Of a stretch of DNA of 64,000 bases, positions 54,849-62,751 are shown one piece after another; positions within the stretch are counted from its first letter, which is position 1, and each line of letters begins with the position of its first letter. The stretch is from Filimonas effusa (GTDB taxonomy: Bacteria; Bacteroidota; Bacteroidia; Chitinophagales; Chitinophagaceae): positions 248,001 to 312,000 of the forward strand of contig NZ_SDHZ01000001.1 of NCBI RefSeq assembly GCF_004118675.1, in the 5' to 3' direction. Both the position numbers and the translations under genes were made by a program. The notes under the pieces were generated by a model that was not told the origin of the DNA, did no database searches, and saw only the letters and a program-made list of their open reading frames with translations.

Positions 54849-54851
54849 TGT

Positions 54852-57437
54852 ATGAACTTCCTGAAAAAAATAAAAAATGTCTTCTCCGATACAACTACGG
54901 ATGAAAAAGAATTTAAACAGGCTGTTCATGATACCTGGAAGGAGTATAGAACCAAAAGAGAGTATTTCTGGGGATGCAATCTTAACGATACAACTACATG
55001 GCCGCAGATCGTAAAAACATGGCCCGATAACAAAAAGGTGGCCTTTGCTTTATGGCTTGTTACTGCTATCAGCCATTTTATGTCGGGCAGAAGAACCGGC
55101 TCAAACGCCGATGAGGCATCGCAAAAAAATGCTGTGCAACAGGCCTACCTGCAGGCCCTGATGCGTAATAAACTACTGCTTGAAGAAGACGATGTTGTCC
55201 GCCTGTTCAATGCCTTTAGCCAGTATAAAGCCAACGACTGGTCATATCTTACTACCTGGCCTGTTGCTTCCTTGCTTAACCAGGTCGTAAAACAATGGAA
55301 AGACAAGCCGTTCAGCCCCGTACTTGAGGATGCGCTTCGGCAATTGAAGGAATTACTCGACAAATACATGTCTCCCTATGATCAGAAAGAGCACATTAAG
55401 ATGGTCGGGAAAATAGACGGTATGCTTTTTAAAAATACGAATGCCTCATCTGCTGTTAAGCCCGTTAAATTCATGGGAAATGACCCGCTTGCAGAATTTG
55501 CAAACTTGTCTTTGGAACGTATGCCCGGTAATGAAAAACTTGTCTGGTACCAGATCCTCGCGCTTGCTCAAAAAGTATCTGGCGCTAAACCCTCTCAAAA
55601 ATACCTGAATGAAATAAAGACGCTTATCAAGGCGTTGGGCGCCGATAAGTTTAAGAAAACAACGCACGACTGGTTTCACTTTCTCATAGAGCTGAAAGAA
55701 CGTGAAGAAACTCATTCTTATACGTACAGCAGCGGCTATGAATACAATTACAGCTCCTATGATTACATCACTTCTGTAAATGCCGACCTCATAAAAGGAT
55801 TGGTTTGGGCATGTGCTCATTTTCATGACGGCGCTTCTATCCAAACTATTTCCGCATTGGCAGAAAGGGCTTTCAAAAAAATACCCGGAAAAGGACCAAC
55901 AGCTGCCGCTATAGGTAATGCTTGCCTGTTTACCTTGTTTGCATCAAAGGGATTGGATGGTATAGGCCAGCTTTCCCGTCTCAGGCTGCGTATCAAACAG
56001 GGAAGTACGCAGGCTTTGATCGACAAATACCTCGCGTCCGCAGCAGGCGAAAAAGGGGTGTCCGTTAGTGAGATCGAAGATATGGCAGTCGATGATGCCG
56101 GTATGCAACACGGAAATAAAACCATCTCCTTCGACGATTATACCGCAGTAGTGAATATTACAGGTATAGGCAAAACAGAACTTAATTGGATAAAGCCTGA
56201 TGGCGCTCCGCAAAAATCGGTTCCTGCGCATATAAAGGATAAACATGCTGCCAGACTGAAAAAGTTAAAGGATAATATTAAACTGGCAGAGCAAACGCTT
56301 GTCACGCAGCGCGACAGAATAGACAGGATGTTGCGCGAAGACAGGCGAATGAGTAAGGAGCACTTTCATACTTATTATCTGCAGCATGGTATTATGTCCT
56401 TCATTGCAGAACGCCTGATCTGGAACTTTCACGCCGCTGATAATACCATCCGGCAGGCCATTTGCCTGAACGATCAATGGATGAACCAGCATAAGGAACC
56501 GCTTGATATTACAACCGCAACAGAAGTGTCGCTGTGGCACCCTGTACAGGCTTCTGTAGAAACTATAAAAAGCTGGAGGGAGTTCCTGGTTGCCCATCAG
56601 CTGCAGCAACCGTTAAAGCAGGCCTTCCGGGAAATATATCTGTTAACGGAAGCCGAATTTACAACCAAGACTTACAGCAATAGAATGGCTGCTCACCTGT
56701 TACGGCAGCATCAGTTCAATTCACTGGCTAAAAGCAGGAACTGGCGCTATACGCTCATGGGAGCTTTCGATAACGGCATGGATAATGGTATCGCCAGCCT
56801 GTCTCTGCCTGCTTATAATTTACGTGCAGAATACTGGATTAACGAAGTAAATGCGGTAGATGCTACCAATGATACGGGCATCTGGAATTATATAAGCACC
56901 GATCAGGTGAGATTCCTCGATACACTGTCCGGCAACCTCGTCGATCTTGTCGAAATCCCCGCCCAGGTGTTTTCAGAGGTGATGCGTGATGTCGACTTGT
57001 TTGTGGGTGTCGCAAGTGTCGGTAATGATCCCACCTGGCAGGATTCAGGCGGCCTTCCCGCTTATCGCGATTACTGGACCGCTTACTCTTTCGGTGAACT
57101 GTCCGAAGTAGCTAAGAACAGGAAGGATATCCTGGCAAACCTTGTCCCTCGTTTAAAGATCGGTCCTGTTGCCACAATTCGTGATAAGTTCCTTGTAGTA
57201 AAGGGGAAACTGCGCACCTATAAAATTCATATTGGCAGCACAAATATTTTGATGGAGCCTAACGATCAGTATCTCTGTATAGTTCCCGATAGAAGCCAGC
57301 AGAATCCTGCTGAAAAAATATTTCTGCCGTTCGAAGGGGATAATGGATTATCTGTTATTCTTTCTAAGGCATTTTTATTGGCCGAAGACGATGTTATTAC
57401 AGACCCCACCATCACTTCTCAAATAAAACTAAAGTGA
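54852..57437 (+). CDS. DUF4132 (MolR-like) protein
   Basis: An 861-residue protein with no signal peptide or membrane helices. The N-terminal 430 residues are helical, including a repeat-like region. The DUF4132 domain spans about 430-615 (VNITGIGKTELNWIKPDG, then a coiled stretch RLKKLKDNIKLAEQTLVTQRDRIDRML, then IAERLIWNFH). A C-terminal domain (about 615-861) holds DVDLFVGVASVGNDPTW and a YLCIVPDR ending typical of this family. E. coli MolR has been linked to molybdate regulation, but no activity is established. It begins 3 nt after the Gly-Gly protein and overlaps the E1-like gene by 4 nt, so all three should be made together. Confidence 0.85.
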   Translation: MNFLKKIKNVFSDTTTDEKEFKQAVHDTWKEYRTKREYFWGCNLNDTTTWPQIVKTWPDNKKVAFALWLVTAISHFMSGRRTGSNADEASQKNAVQQAYLQALMRNKLLLEEDDVVRLFNAFSQYKANDWSYLTTWPVASLLNQVVKQWKDKPFSPVLEDALRQLKELLDKYMSPYDQKEHIKMVGKIDGMLFKNTNASSAVKPVKFMGNDPLAEFANLSLERMPGNEKLVWYQILALAQKVSGAKPSQKYLNEIKTLIKALGADKFKKTTHDWFHFLIELKEREETHSYTYSSGYEYNYSSYDYITSVNADLIKGLVWACAHFHDGASIQTISALAERAFKKIPGKGPTAAAIGNACLFTLFASKGLDGIGQLSRLRLRIKQGSTQALIDKYLASAAGEKGVSVSEIEDMAVDDAGMQHGNKTISFDDYTAVVNITGIGKTELNWIKPDGAPQKSVPAHIKDKHAARLKKLKDNIKLAEQTLVTQRDRIDRMLREDRRMSKEHFHTYYLQHGIMSFIAERLIWNFHAADNTIRQAICLNDQWMNQHKEPLDITTATEVSLWHPVQASVETIKSWREFLVAHQLQQPLKQAFREIYLLTEAEFTTKTYSNRMAAHLLRQHQFNSLAKSRNWRYTLMGAFDNGMDNGIASLSLPAYNLRAEYWINEVNAVDATNDTGIWNYISTDQVRFLDTLSGNLVDLVEIPAQVFSEVMRDVDLFVGVASVGNDPTWQDSGGLPAYRDYWTAYSFGELSEVAKNRKDILANLVPRLKIGPVATIRDKFLVVKGKLRTYKIHIGSTNILMEPNDQYLCIVPDRSQQNPAEKIFLPFEGDNGLSVILSKAFLLAEDDVITDPTITSQIKLK

Positions 57438-58147
57438 TCGGTAACAGGTATATTCAGCAGATGATCGTTCCCGAATGGGGCCAGGAAGGTCAGCGGAAGC
57501 TCGCCGCTGCTTCTGTCCTTATTGTCGGCGCCGGCGGCTTGGGAACGCCTGTGGCTGTTCAGTTGGCCGCAGCAGGCACAGGTAATATCTCTATCGCCGA
57601 TCATGACACCATAAGCCTTTCCAATCTTTCCCGCCAATGGCTATATACACACGACACGATAGGAAAGCAAAAGGCCGGTGTCCTGGCTTCCCGCATTGGC
57701 GAACAAAACCTGCAGTCCATAGTTACCCCGTTGAACGAACGCATAAATGCTGATAATATTGAAAGCTTAGTCAGTAAACATGACCTTGTATGCGATTGTA
57801 CCGACGATGCAGCAACAAGAATACTGATCGATCAAACCTGCAGGACGCAAGCCAAACCATTGGTATATGCTGCCGTTAAAGGATGGGAAGCCTATGTGAC
57901 AGTGCTGCATCATCAGAAAAAAATAACGCTGGATGATCTGTTTGCAGGGGAAAGCCTCTTGGATAACGCCAGCCTTAATTGCAATGTCGCAGGTATCGTT
58001 AATACCACCTGTGGTATTGCAGGCAGCATACAGGCGGCAGAAGCATTTAAGATCATCATAGGTGTCCCCAGTGAACTGGACGGCGCTGTGTTATGTATCG
58101 ATAGTCTCTCCGGTATATTCCGGACCTTTCGGTTGAATCACTGGTGA
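57434..58147 (+). CDS. ThiF/MoeB/HesA-family E1-like adenylyltransferase
   Basis: A 237-residue enzyme starting at GTG, which overlaps the stop of the DUF4132 gene (GTGA). The nucleotide-binding motif VLIVGAGGLGTPVAVQLAAAG is at about residues 28-48, then ADHDTISLSNLSRQ (ATP and Arg finger) and GKQKAGVLASRI, and CDCTDDAATRILID (DxxTD). NCNVAGIVNTTCGIAGSIQAAEAFK aligns with the ThiF/MoeB block that holds Cys-Ala-Gly-Val and GxxGSxQAxEAIK. The paired CxxC zinc sites of MoeB and ThiF are missing. It would adenylate the C-terminal glycine of a MoaD/ThiS/ubiquitin-like partner, most simply the protein at 54450. Confidence 0.88.
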   Translation: MIGNRYIQQMIVPEWGQEGQRKLAAASVLIVGAGGLGTPVAVQLAAAGTGNISIADHDTISLSNLSRQWLYTHDTIGKQKAGVLASRIGEQNLQSIVTPLNERINADNIESLVSKHDLVCDCTDDAATRILIDQTCRTQAKPLVYAAVKGWEAYVTVLHHQKKITLDDLFAGESLLDNASLNCNVAGIVNTTCGIAGSIQAAEAFKIIIGVPSELDGAVLCIDSLSGIFRTFRLNHW

Positions 58148-58150
58148 AGG

Positions 58151-60628
58151 TTAGAACGGTAACCCTATCCCCAGCTGTATCGCAAAGTTGTTGCGCTTTA
58201 TCACACGCTGCCCCGAAGCATCTGTAGCATCTATGACCTTGAACTCGTCATTGGTCCAGGTAAAGTTCGAAAAGTCCAGCCACCCGTTATTCCTCAATCG
58301 CGCAGGATCTTTCAGCTTTAATCCGCCATCAATTCTTATCAGGAAATAGTTGAAGTCGAAACGTATACCCGTTCCTATGCCAATAGCAATATCATCGGCA
58401 AAACGATTAAGGCTAAATACGCTTTTGGGATTGTCAGGATCGTTTTTGATATTCCATACATTGCCGATATCCGTAAACAACGCACCCGCTACCTGTATAG
58501 CGCCAATGGTCGCCACCTTATAACGGTATTCCGCATTAAGCTCCAGCTGCAGATCCCCATACCGGTCACGGAACGATCCCGAAGTATCGCTTAACAACGA
58601 TGACCCAAGCCCCAGTTGCCGCAGGCTCCAGGCGCGCATACTGTTAGGCCCGCCCGCAAAGAACTGTTTGAAGAAGGGTAACGTCTTACCAAATTTCCCT
58701 TCACCACTGTAGTTGATACCTGCACCGCCATAAGCTCTTAACGCAAGTGTCGTCTTCCGGTATAAAATGGCCTTTTTATACTCCGCATCGAACTTGATAT
58801 ACTGGTATATCCTGTCCTGCAAACTGGTGATCCTGCCGAATAACCCGCCTGCCTCTTCTACAGAAAAACGGAAGATATTGCTTACCGAAGGATTATGACG
58901 CCCGGGATAGGTAACGGTATAGCTCAATACCTGGCTTATCACCGATCCGGTATTGAAAGCCGTACGCAGCAAAGGATTCGTCTTAAACGCATTCCGTAAC
59001 CCCGCCAGCGTATCAAGCGAATACAGCTCTACATTCAATGGCTTGTACGACCATAACTTATTCTTCTTTTTCCATTCATACCCCCAGCTGGTAACCAGTG
59101 AACGCAGTTGATAAAAGTCCTTCCGGTTGATATAGGCGCCGTTGATGTTGAATACCGTTTGCTTGGCATCGAGCTTATAACCGCCTCTGATCCGTATAGG
59201 AGAGATGAAACGCGGAAACGCAAATCGCTGGTTGATCGACCCCTGGGTGGTCTGAAAAAGGTCGGCGCTGGGATCCAGGTTCATCTCTATACCGGTCCTC
59301 AAACTCGTTACCGCCTGTATGGCCCGCTTGGCCACATTCCTGTTCCGCAATGTAACACTGCTGGCTATACCAAACAGGTTCGATGCACCTATCACATCAC
59401 CCGTATTCCGGCTGGCTTCCAGGTCATAAGTGATATTGTATTTGACATTAGGGGATAGGAAAATATGAAAATCCAGTGAATCTCCACGCACTACAGTCCT
59501 GCTGTCAACCTGCCCCCATGCCCCGATATTGGAGAAGTTGGTCATCGTCTTATAATACAGGTCTTCGTTATACATCGCGCCACGACGCATATACGAATGA
59601 TCACGGAAAGGACGGTCCTTGAACTTCCCCTCACGATCATAAATAGTGAACCAGCGGCGATCCAGTTTCCTGAAATCAGGTTTGTTGATAAGACTATCCG
59701 GTATCTCGGTAGCCTTCGTCTCCGGGTAGTAATAAATATTGCCGATATAATACTGCTTCAGCGCCGCAGTATCCGTAAAACTGCTGTCTTTAAAATTCTT
59801 CCGGTAATAATCCCCCCGCTCATAAATGCTCAGGTCTATTATCGGGTTCCGCTTCTGACGCTCCGATGCCTCCGCCAGCCGCTCTGCCAGCTCAAACGGG
59901 TCAACAGTTAACTTCAATAAGGCCTTATCCGTTGTATCCGCTTCCGCCAGCAGGTTGTCGCGCGAAAGCTGGTAATAACCATTCTGCCGGTAAATGGTGA
60001 CAAGACGCCCAAGCTCGCTGGCCACAAGTTCCTTCGAGTACGGCTTGCCCTTTTTCAATACAGTGGCTTCCGCATTCGCCAGCGCCAGCCGTTGCAGATT
60101 GCTGTCATTAAGCAAATAACGCAATGAATCGATGATGATGTTCTTGCCCGGATCGATCTGCATAACCACCGTAGTCCGCTTTTGTATAGGGAACGCTTTC
60201 CGGTTGAAAAGATTGGCCAGGAAAAAACGGTGGGCCTTGTGTTCCGTAACAAAAAAAGTATCCTTATAAGTAGCATAGTAATATCCTTGTGAATTCAGGT
60301 AACCATTCATGAACAGAATTGTCCTGCGGATATTCATCGTATCGAAAATAGGAGGGTTGCGCAGGCTGTAGAAAATGCCGAACCGCTGCACCTTACGGGC
60401 CATCAAACTGTCGTCCCAATAATTCTCTAATGAATTTAATAACCTATTTTTCTCATCTTTGGGCAGGTTTCCCTTGAGCTCTATCCGGTTATGGGCTACA
60501 AAAGGGGTGTCTGTCGGAAAATTCCTGACGGCAAGACGCCTTTGTTCACTACAGGAAGTGAGAAAACAAACCCAGAAACTAAGCGACAACAATAGAAGTA
60601 TTGGTACGGGTTTGTGTTTAAATGTCAT
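58151..60628 (-). CDS. TamL-type BamA/TamA-family outer membrane lipoprotein
   Basis: An 825-residue Omp85-superfamily protein. A lipoprotein signal ends at Cys26 (FLTSC), the mark of the Bacteroidota TamL group. POTRA-like repeats occupy roughly residues 40-300, and the beta barrel (about 430-825) ends in IQLGIGLPF with the C-terminal Phe. TamA-like proteins help insert or assemble outer membrane proteins with an inner-membrane TamB partner, which is not in the window. It converges on the E1-like gene with a 3-nt gap and is divergent from the methyltransferase gene, whose start is 5 nt away. Confidence 0.88.
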   Translation of the reverse strand: MTFKHKPVPILLLLSLSFWVCFLTSCSEQRRLAVRNFPTDTPFVAHNRIELKGNLPKDEKNRLLNSLENYWDDSLMARKVQRFGIFYSLRNPPIFDTMNIRRTILFMNGYLNSQGYYYATYKDTFFVTEHKAHRFFLANLFNRKAFPIQKRTTVVMQIDPGKNIIIDSLRYLLNDSNLQRLALANAEATVLKKGKPYSKELVASELGRLVTIYRQNGYYQLSRDNLLAEADTTDKALLKLTVDPFELAERLAEASERQKRNPIIDLSIYERGDYYRKNFKDSSFTDTAALKQYYIGNIYYYPETKATEIPDSLINKPDFRKLDRRWFTIYDREGKFKDRPFRDHSYMRRGAMYNEDLYYKTMTNFSNIGAWGQVDSRTVVRGDSLDFHIFLSPNVKYNITYDLEASRNTGDVIGASNLFGIASSVTLRNRNVAKRAIQAVTSLRTGIEMNLDPSADLFQTTQGSINQRFAFPRFISPIRIRGGYKLDAKQTVFNINGAYINRKDFYQLRSLVTSWGYEWKKKNKLWSYKPLNVELYSLDTLAGLRNAFKTNPLLRTAFNTGSVISQVLSYTVTYPGRHNPSVSNIFRFSVEEAGGLFGRITSLQDRIYQYIKFDAEYKKAILYRKTTLALRAYGGAGINYSGEGKFGKTLPFFKQFFAGGPNSMRAWSLRQLGLGSSLLSDTSGSFRDRYGDLQLELNAEYRYKVATIGAIQVAGALFTDIGNVWNIKNDPDNPKSVFSLNRFADDIAIGIGTGIRFDFNYFLIRIDGGLKLKDPARLRNNGWLDFSNFTWTNDEFKVIDATDASGQRVIKRNNFAIQLGIGLPF

Positions 60629-60633
60629 ATTAT

Positions 60634-61368
60634 ATGGTTACTAAAAACGAGGTCAAATATATCCAAAGTTTATACCAGAAAAAAAACAGGCTTGAAGAAC
60701 GGCTTTTTATTGCCGAAGGCCCGAAACTGGTCGGCGAAATGCTGCAATCCGGTTATGTTATCCGTAACATCTATGCCACCAGCCAATGGTGCGATAACAA
60801 CTCCAATATACCCGCAACGCCTGTCTCCGATGCCGAACTTGAAAAGATCAGCCTGCTGCAAACTCCCAACCAGGTCCTGGCAATAGGGGAGCAGCGCCCG
60901 CCTTCCGGTGACCCTGTCCTTAAAGGGCATTTCAGCCTTGTCCTCGACGGCATCCAGGACCCCGGTAACCTCGGTACCATCATCCGTATAGCCGATTGGT
61001 TTGGCATTTCCCAGATCATCGCTTCTCCCGATACTGCCGAATTTTACAATCCAAAGGTCATCCAGTCAACTATGGGCAGCTTCCTGCGTGTAAACCTTTG
61101 GTACCAACCCCTGCAAGAATTGCTGTCTCAGTCCCCGGTACCGGTATTTGGAGCCCTGCTCAACGGTAAAAGCATTCACAGCCAGCAGCCCCTGAACGAA
61201 GGCCTCCTGGTAATAGGAAACGAATCAAAAGGCATCCGTGAACCGCTGCTGCCTTTCATCTCCAATGCCCTCACCATCCCACGCATTGGCCACGCCGAAT
61301 CGCTTAACGCCGCCGTAGCCACCGGCATCCTGCTTTCACACCTGCGGGCAGGTATAAACGGCGGATAA
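60634..61368 (+). CDS. SpoU/TrmH-family RNA 2'-O-methyltransferase
   Basis: A 244-residue SPOUT enzyme. The N-terminal substrate-binding part begins YIQSLYQKKNRLEERLFIAEGPK. SPOUT motifs are LDGIQDPGNLGTIIRIADWFG (motif 1), GLLVIGNESKGI (motif 2) and IPRIGHAESLNAAVATGILLSHL (motif 3). The short ATG form at 60634 matches the usual start of this group (close to an M-x-S/T-K-x-x-x-KYIQSL pattern); an ATG 12 nt upstream overlaps the tamL start. The target nucleotide is unknown. The gene is divergent from tamL and convergent with the permease gene. Confidence 0.9.
   Translation: MVTKNEVKYIQSLYQKKNRLEERLFIAEGPKLVGEMLQSGYVIRNIYATSQWCDNNSNIPATPVSDAELEKISLLQTPNQVLAIGEQRPPSGDPVLKGHFSLVLDGIQDPGNLGTIIRIADWFGISQIIASPDTAEFYNPKVIQSTMGSFLRVNLWYQPLQELLSQSPVPVFGALLNGKSIHSQQPLNEGLLVIGNESKGIREPLLPFISNALTIPRIGHAESLNAAVATGILLSHLRAGINGG
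60654..60661 (-). promoter_or_regulatory. -7 promoter box of tamL inside the methyltransferase gene
   Basis: TATATTTG on the minus strand lies 25 nt before the tamL ATG and inside the first codons of the divergent gene. A clear -33 box is not seen. Confidence 0.35.
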
Positions 61369-61376
61369 CAAAACAT

Positions 61377-61408
61377 AAAAAAAACCGGAAAAATATCTCC
61401 GGCTTTTT
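61377..61408. terminator. Bidirectional terminator between the methyltransferase and permease genes
   Basis: CCGGA (61385-61389) and TCCGG (61398-61402) form a short stem with an 8-nt loop, flanked by an A run on the left and CTTTTT on the right, so that either strand has a T run. It lies between convergent genes. Confidence 0.75.
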
Positions 61409-61431
61409 ATCATAAGATCTCTGTCATACCA

Positions 61432-62664
61432 TCACCTGAACATGATCGCCTTCACCGGCCGTATCGTCTTGATAAACACGGTTGGCAGAATAAGCGATAA
61501 AATACACACAAACAAAGTGCCTGCACATACAGCCAGTACCTGCCACCAGATGATCATCACCGGGGCAACACTTACCGAATAAGCGCTTTCATCAAGTTTT
61601 ATAAGCCCCGTATACTGCTGCAGCAGGCAAAGACCTACACCCGTGAATAGCCCTATCAATATGCCGGCCCCCGAAATAATGATAGTATTATAAAGGAAGA
61701 TCGATTGTATGCTCCAGTCCTCCATACCCAGCGCCTTTAAAACGCCCACCATCCGTGTCCGTTCCAGTACCAGTATCAATAAACACGTAATAAGGTTGAT
61801 GATCGCTACTACCGACATCACAATGAAAATGACATCCCTGTTTACATCCTGGATCTTTAACCAGTCAAAGATATTCGGATACACCTCCTGTATCGTTCTG
61901 CTGATCCAGGCATCCGGCAACTTGTCATAAAGCGCGTTGCTCACAGGATCCATGTTTTTATAATCGTCAAGAAAAAGCTCATAAGCGCCTATCTCATTAT
62001 TGTCCCAGCGGTTGATACGTCGTAACAGCCTGATATCGCCTAAAGCAAACAGGTTGTCATATTCTTCGATCCCTGTTTTGTAAATACCGCTTACCTGTAA
62101 CCGCCGCCAGCTGGTTCGCCCCGTTTCAGGCGAAATAAAATAAACTTTAACTGAATCGTTAACCTTGATATTAAGCTGGTTGGCAGTAGTGAGGGAAATA
62201 ACGATCTGCTTGCTGTAAACACTATCCTTGAAATCAGGCCACCTGCCGGCGGTTAAAAAAGGCGCAAGATTGTCAAATGCATAAGAACTGTCTACCCCCT
62301 TGAATAAAACCCCTTCAATCTCCTGCTCCTTGTCAATTACAGCCGATTTGGTGGCAAAAGCCTGCACCTGCTTTACGCCGGGCGTTTGTCGCAATAACTG
62401 TAATACCGTATCGTTCTGCCGTAGCGGCGTTTCCTCCGCTACCAGCGCTTTGTACGATTCAAACTGCTGCACTCGCACATGTCCCCAGAAACTGAAAACC
62501 TTCTGGCTAACCGTACGCTGAAAACCATTCACAAAGGCCAGCGTAATGATCATGGCCGCAACACTTAAAGCCGTAGCGGCAGTGGCCAGGCGTATGATGA
62601 ACCTGGAAAAAGAACGTTGCCTGTTGAAAGCAATGCGTCGTGCTATGAAAACCGGTATATTCAT
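61432..62664 (-). CDS. FtsX/LolC-type ABC transporter permease
   Basis: A 410-residue inner-membrane protein. An N-terminal helix (about 25-47, ATAATALSVAAMIITLAFVNG) is followed by a large periplasmic MacB-like domain (about 50-255) and three C-terminal helices (about 280-305, 330-355 and 375-400) with the FtsX-type LERTRMVGVLKALGM coupling motif. Such permeases work with a LolD/MacB-type ATPase in lipoprotein release or export. No ATPase is adjacent. The ATG at 62664 is chosen over a longer frame because homologues start near MNIPVFIARR. Confidence 0.9.
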   Translation of the reverse strand: MNIPVFIARRIAFNRQRSFSRFIIRLATAATALSVAAMIITLAFVNGFQRTVSQKVFSFWGHVRVQQFESYKALVAEETPLRQNDTVLQLLRQTPGVKQVQAFATKSAVIDKEQEIEGVLFKGVDSSYAFDNLAPFLTAGRWPDFKDSVYSKQIVISLTTANQLNIKVNDSVKVYFISPETGRTSWRRLQVSGIYKTGIEEYDNLFALGDIRLLRRINRWDNNEIGAYELFLDDYKNMDPVSNALYDKLPDAWISRTIQEVYPNIFDWLKIQDVNRDVIFIVMSVVAIINLITCLLILVLERTRMVGVLKALGMEDWSIQSIFLYNTIIISGAGILIGLFTGVGLCLLQQYTGLIKLDESAYSVSVAPVMIIWWQVLAVCAGTLFVCILSLILPTVFIKTIRPVKAIMFR

Positions 62665-62751
62665 TTTTGAAGTGCTAAAACTACACTCCGTTACGCACCC
62701 CGCAAAAAGAAAGTCACAGTATTGTCGTAGGTTTATCTCAAAATTGTACAC

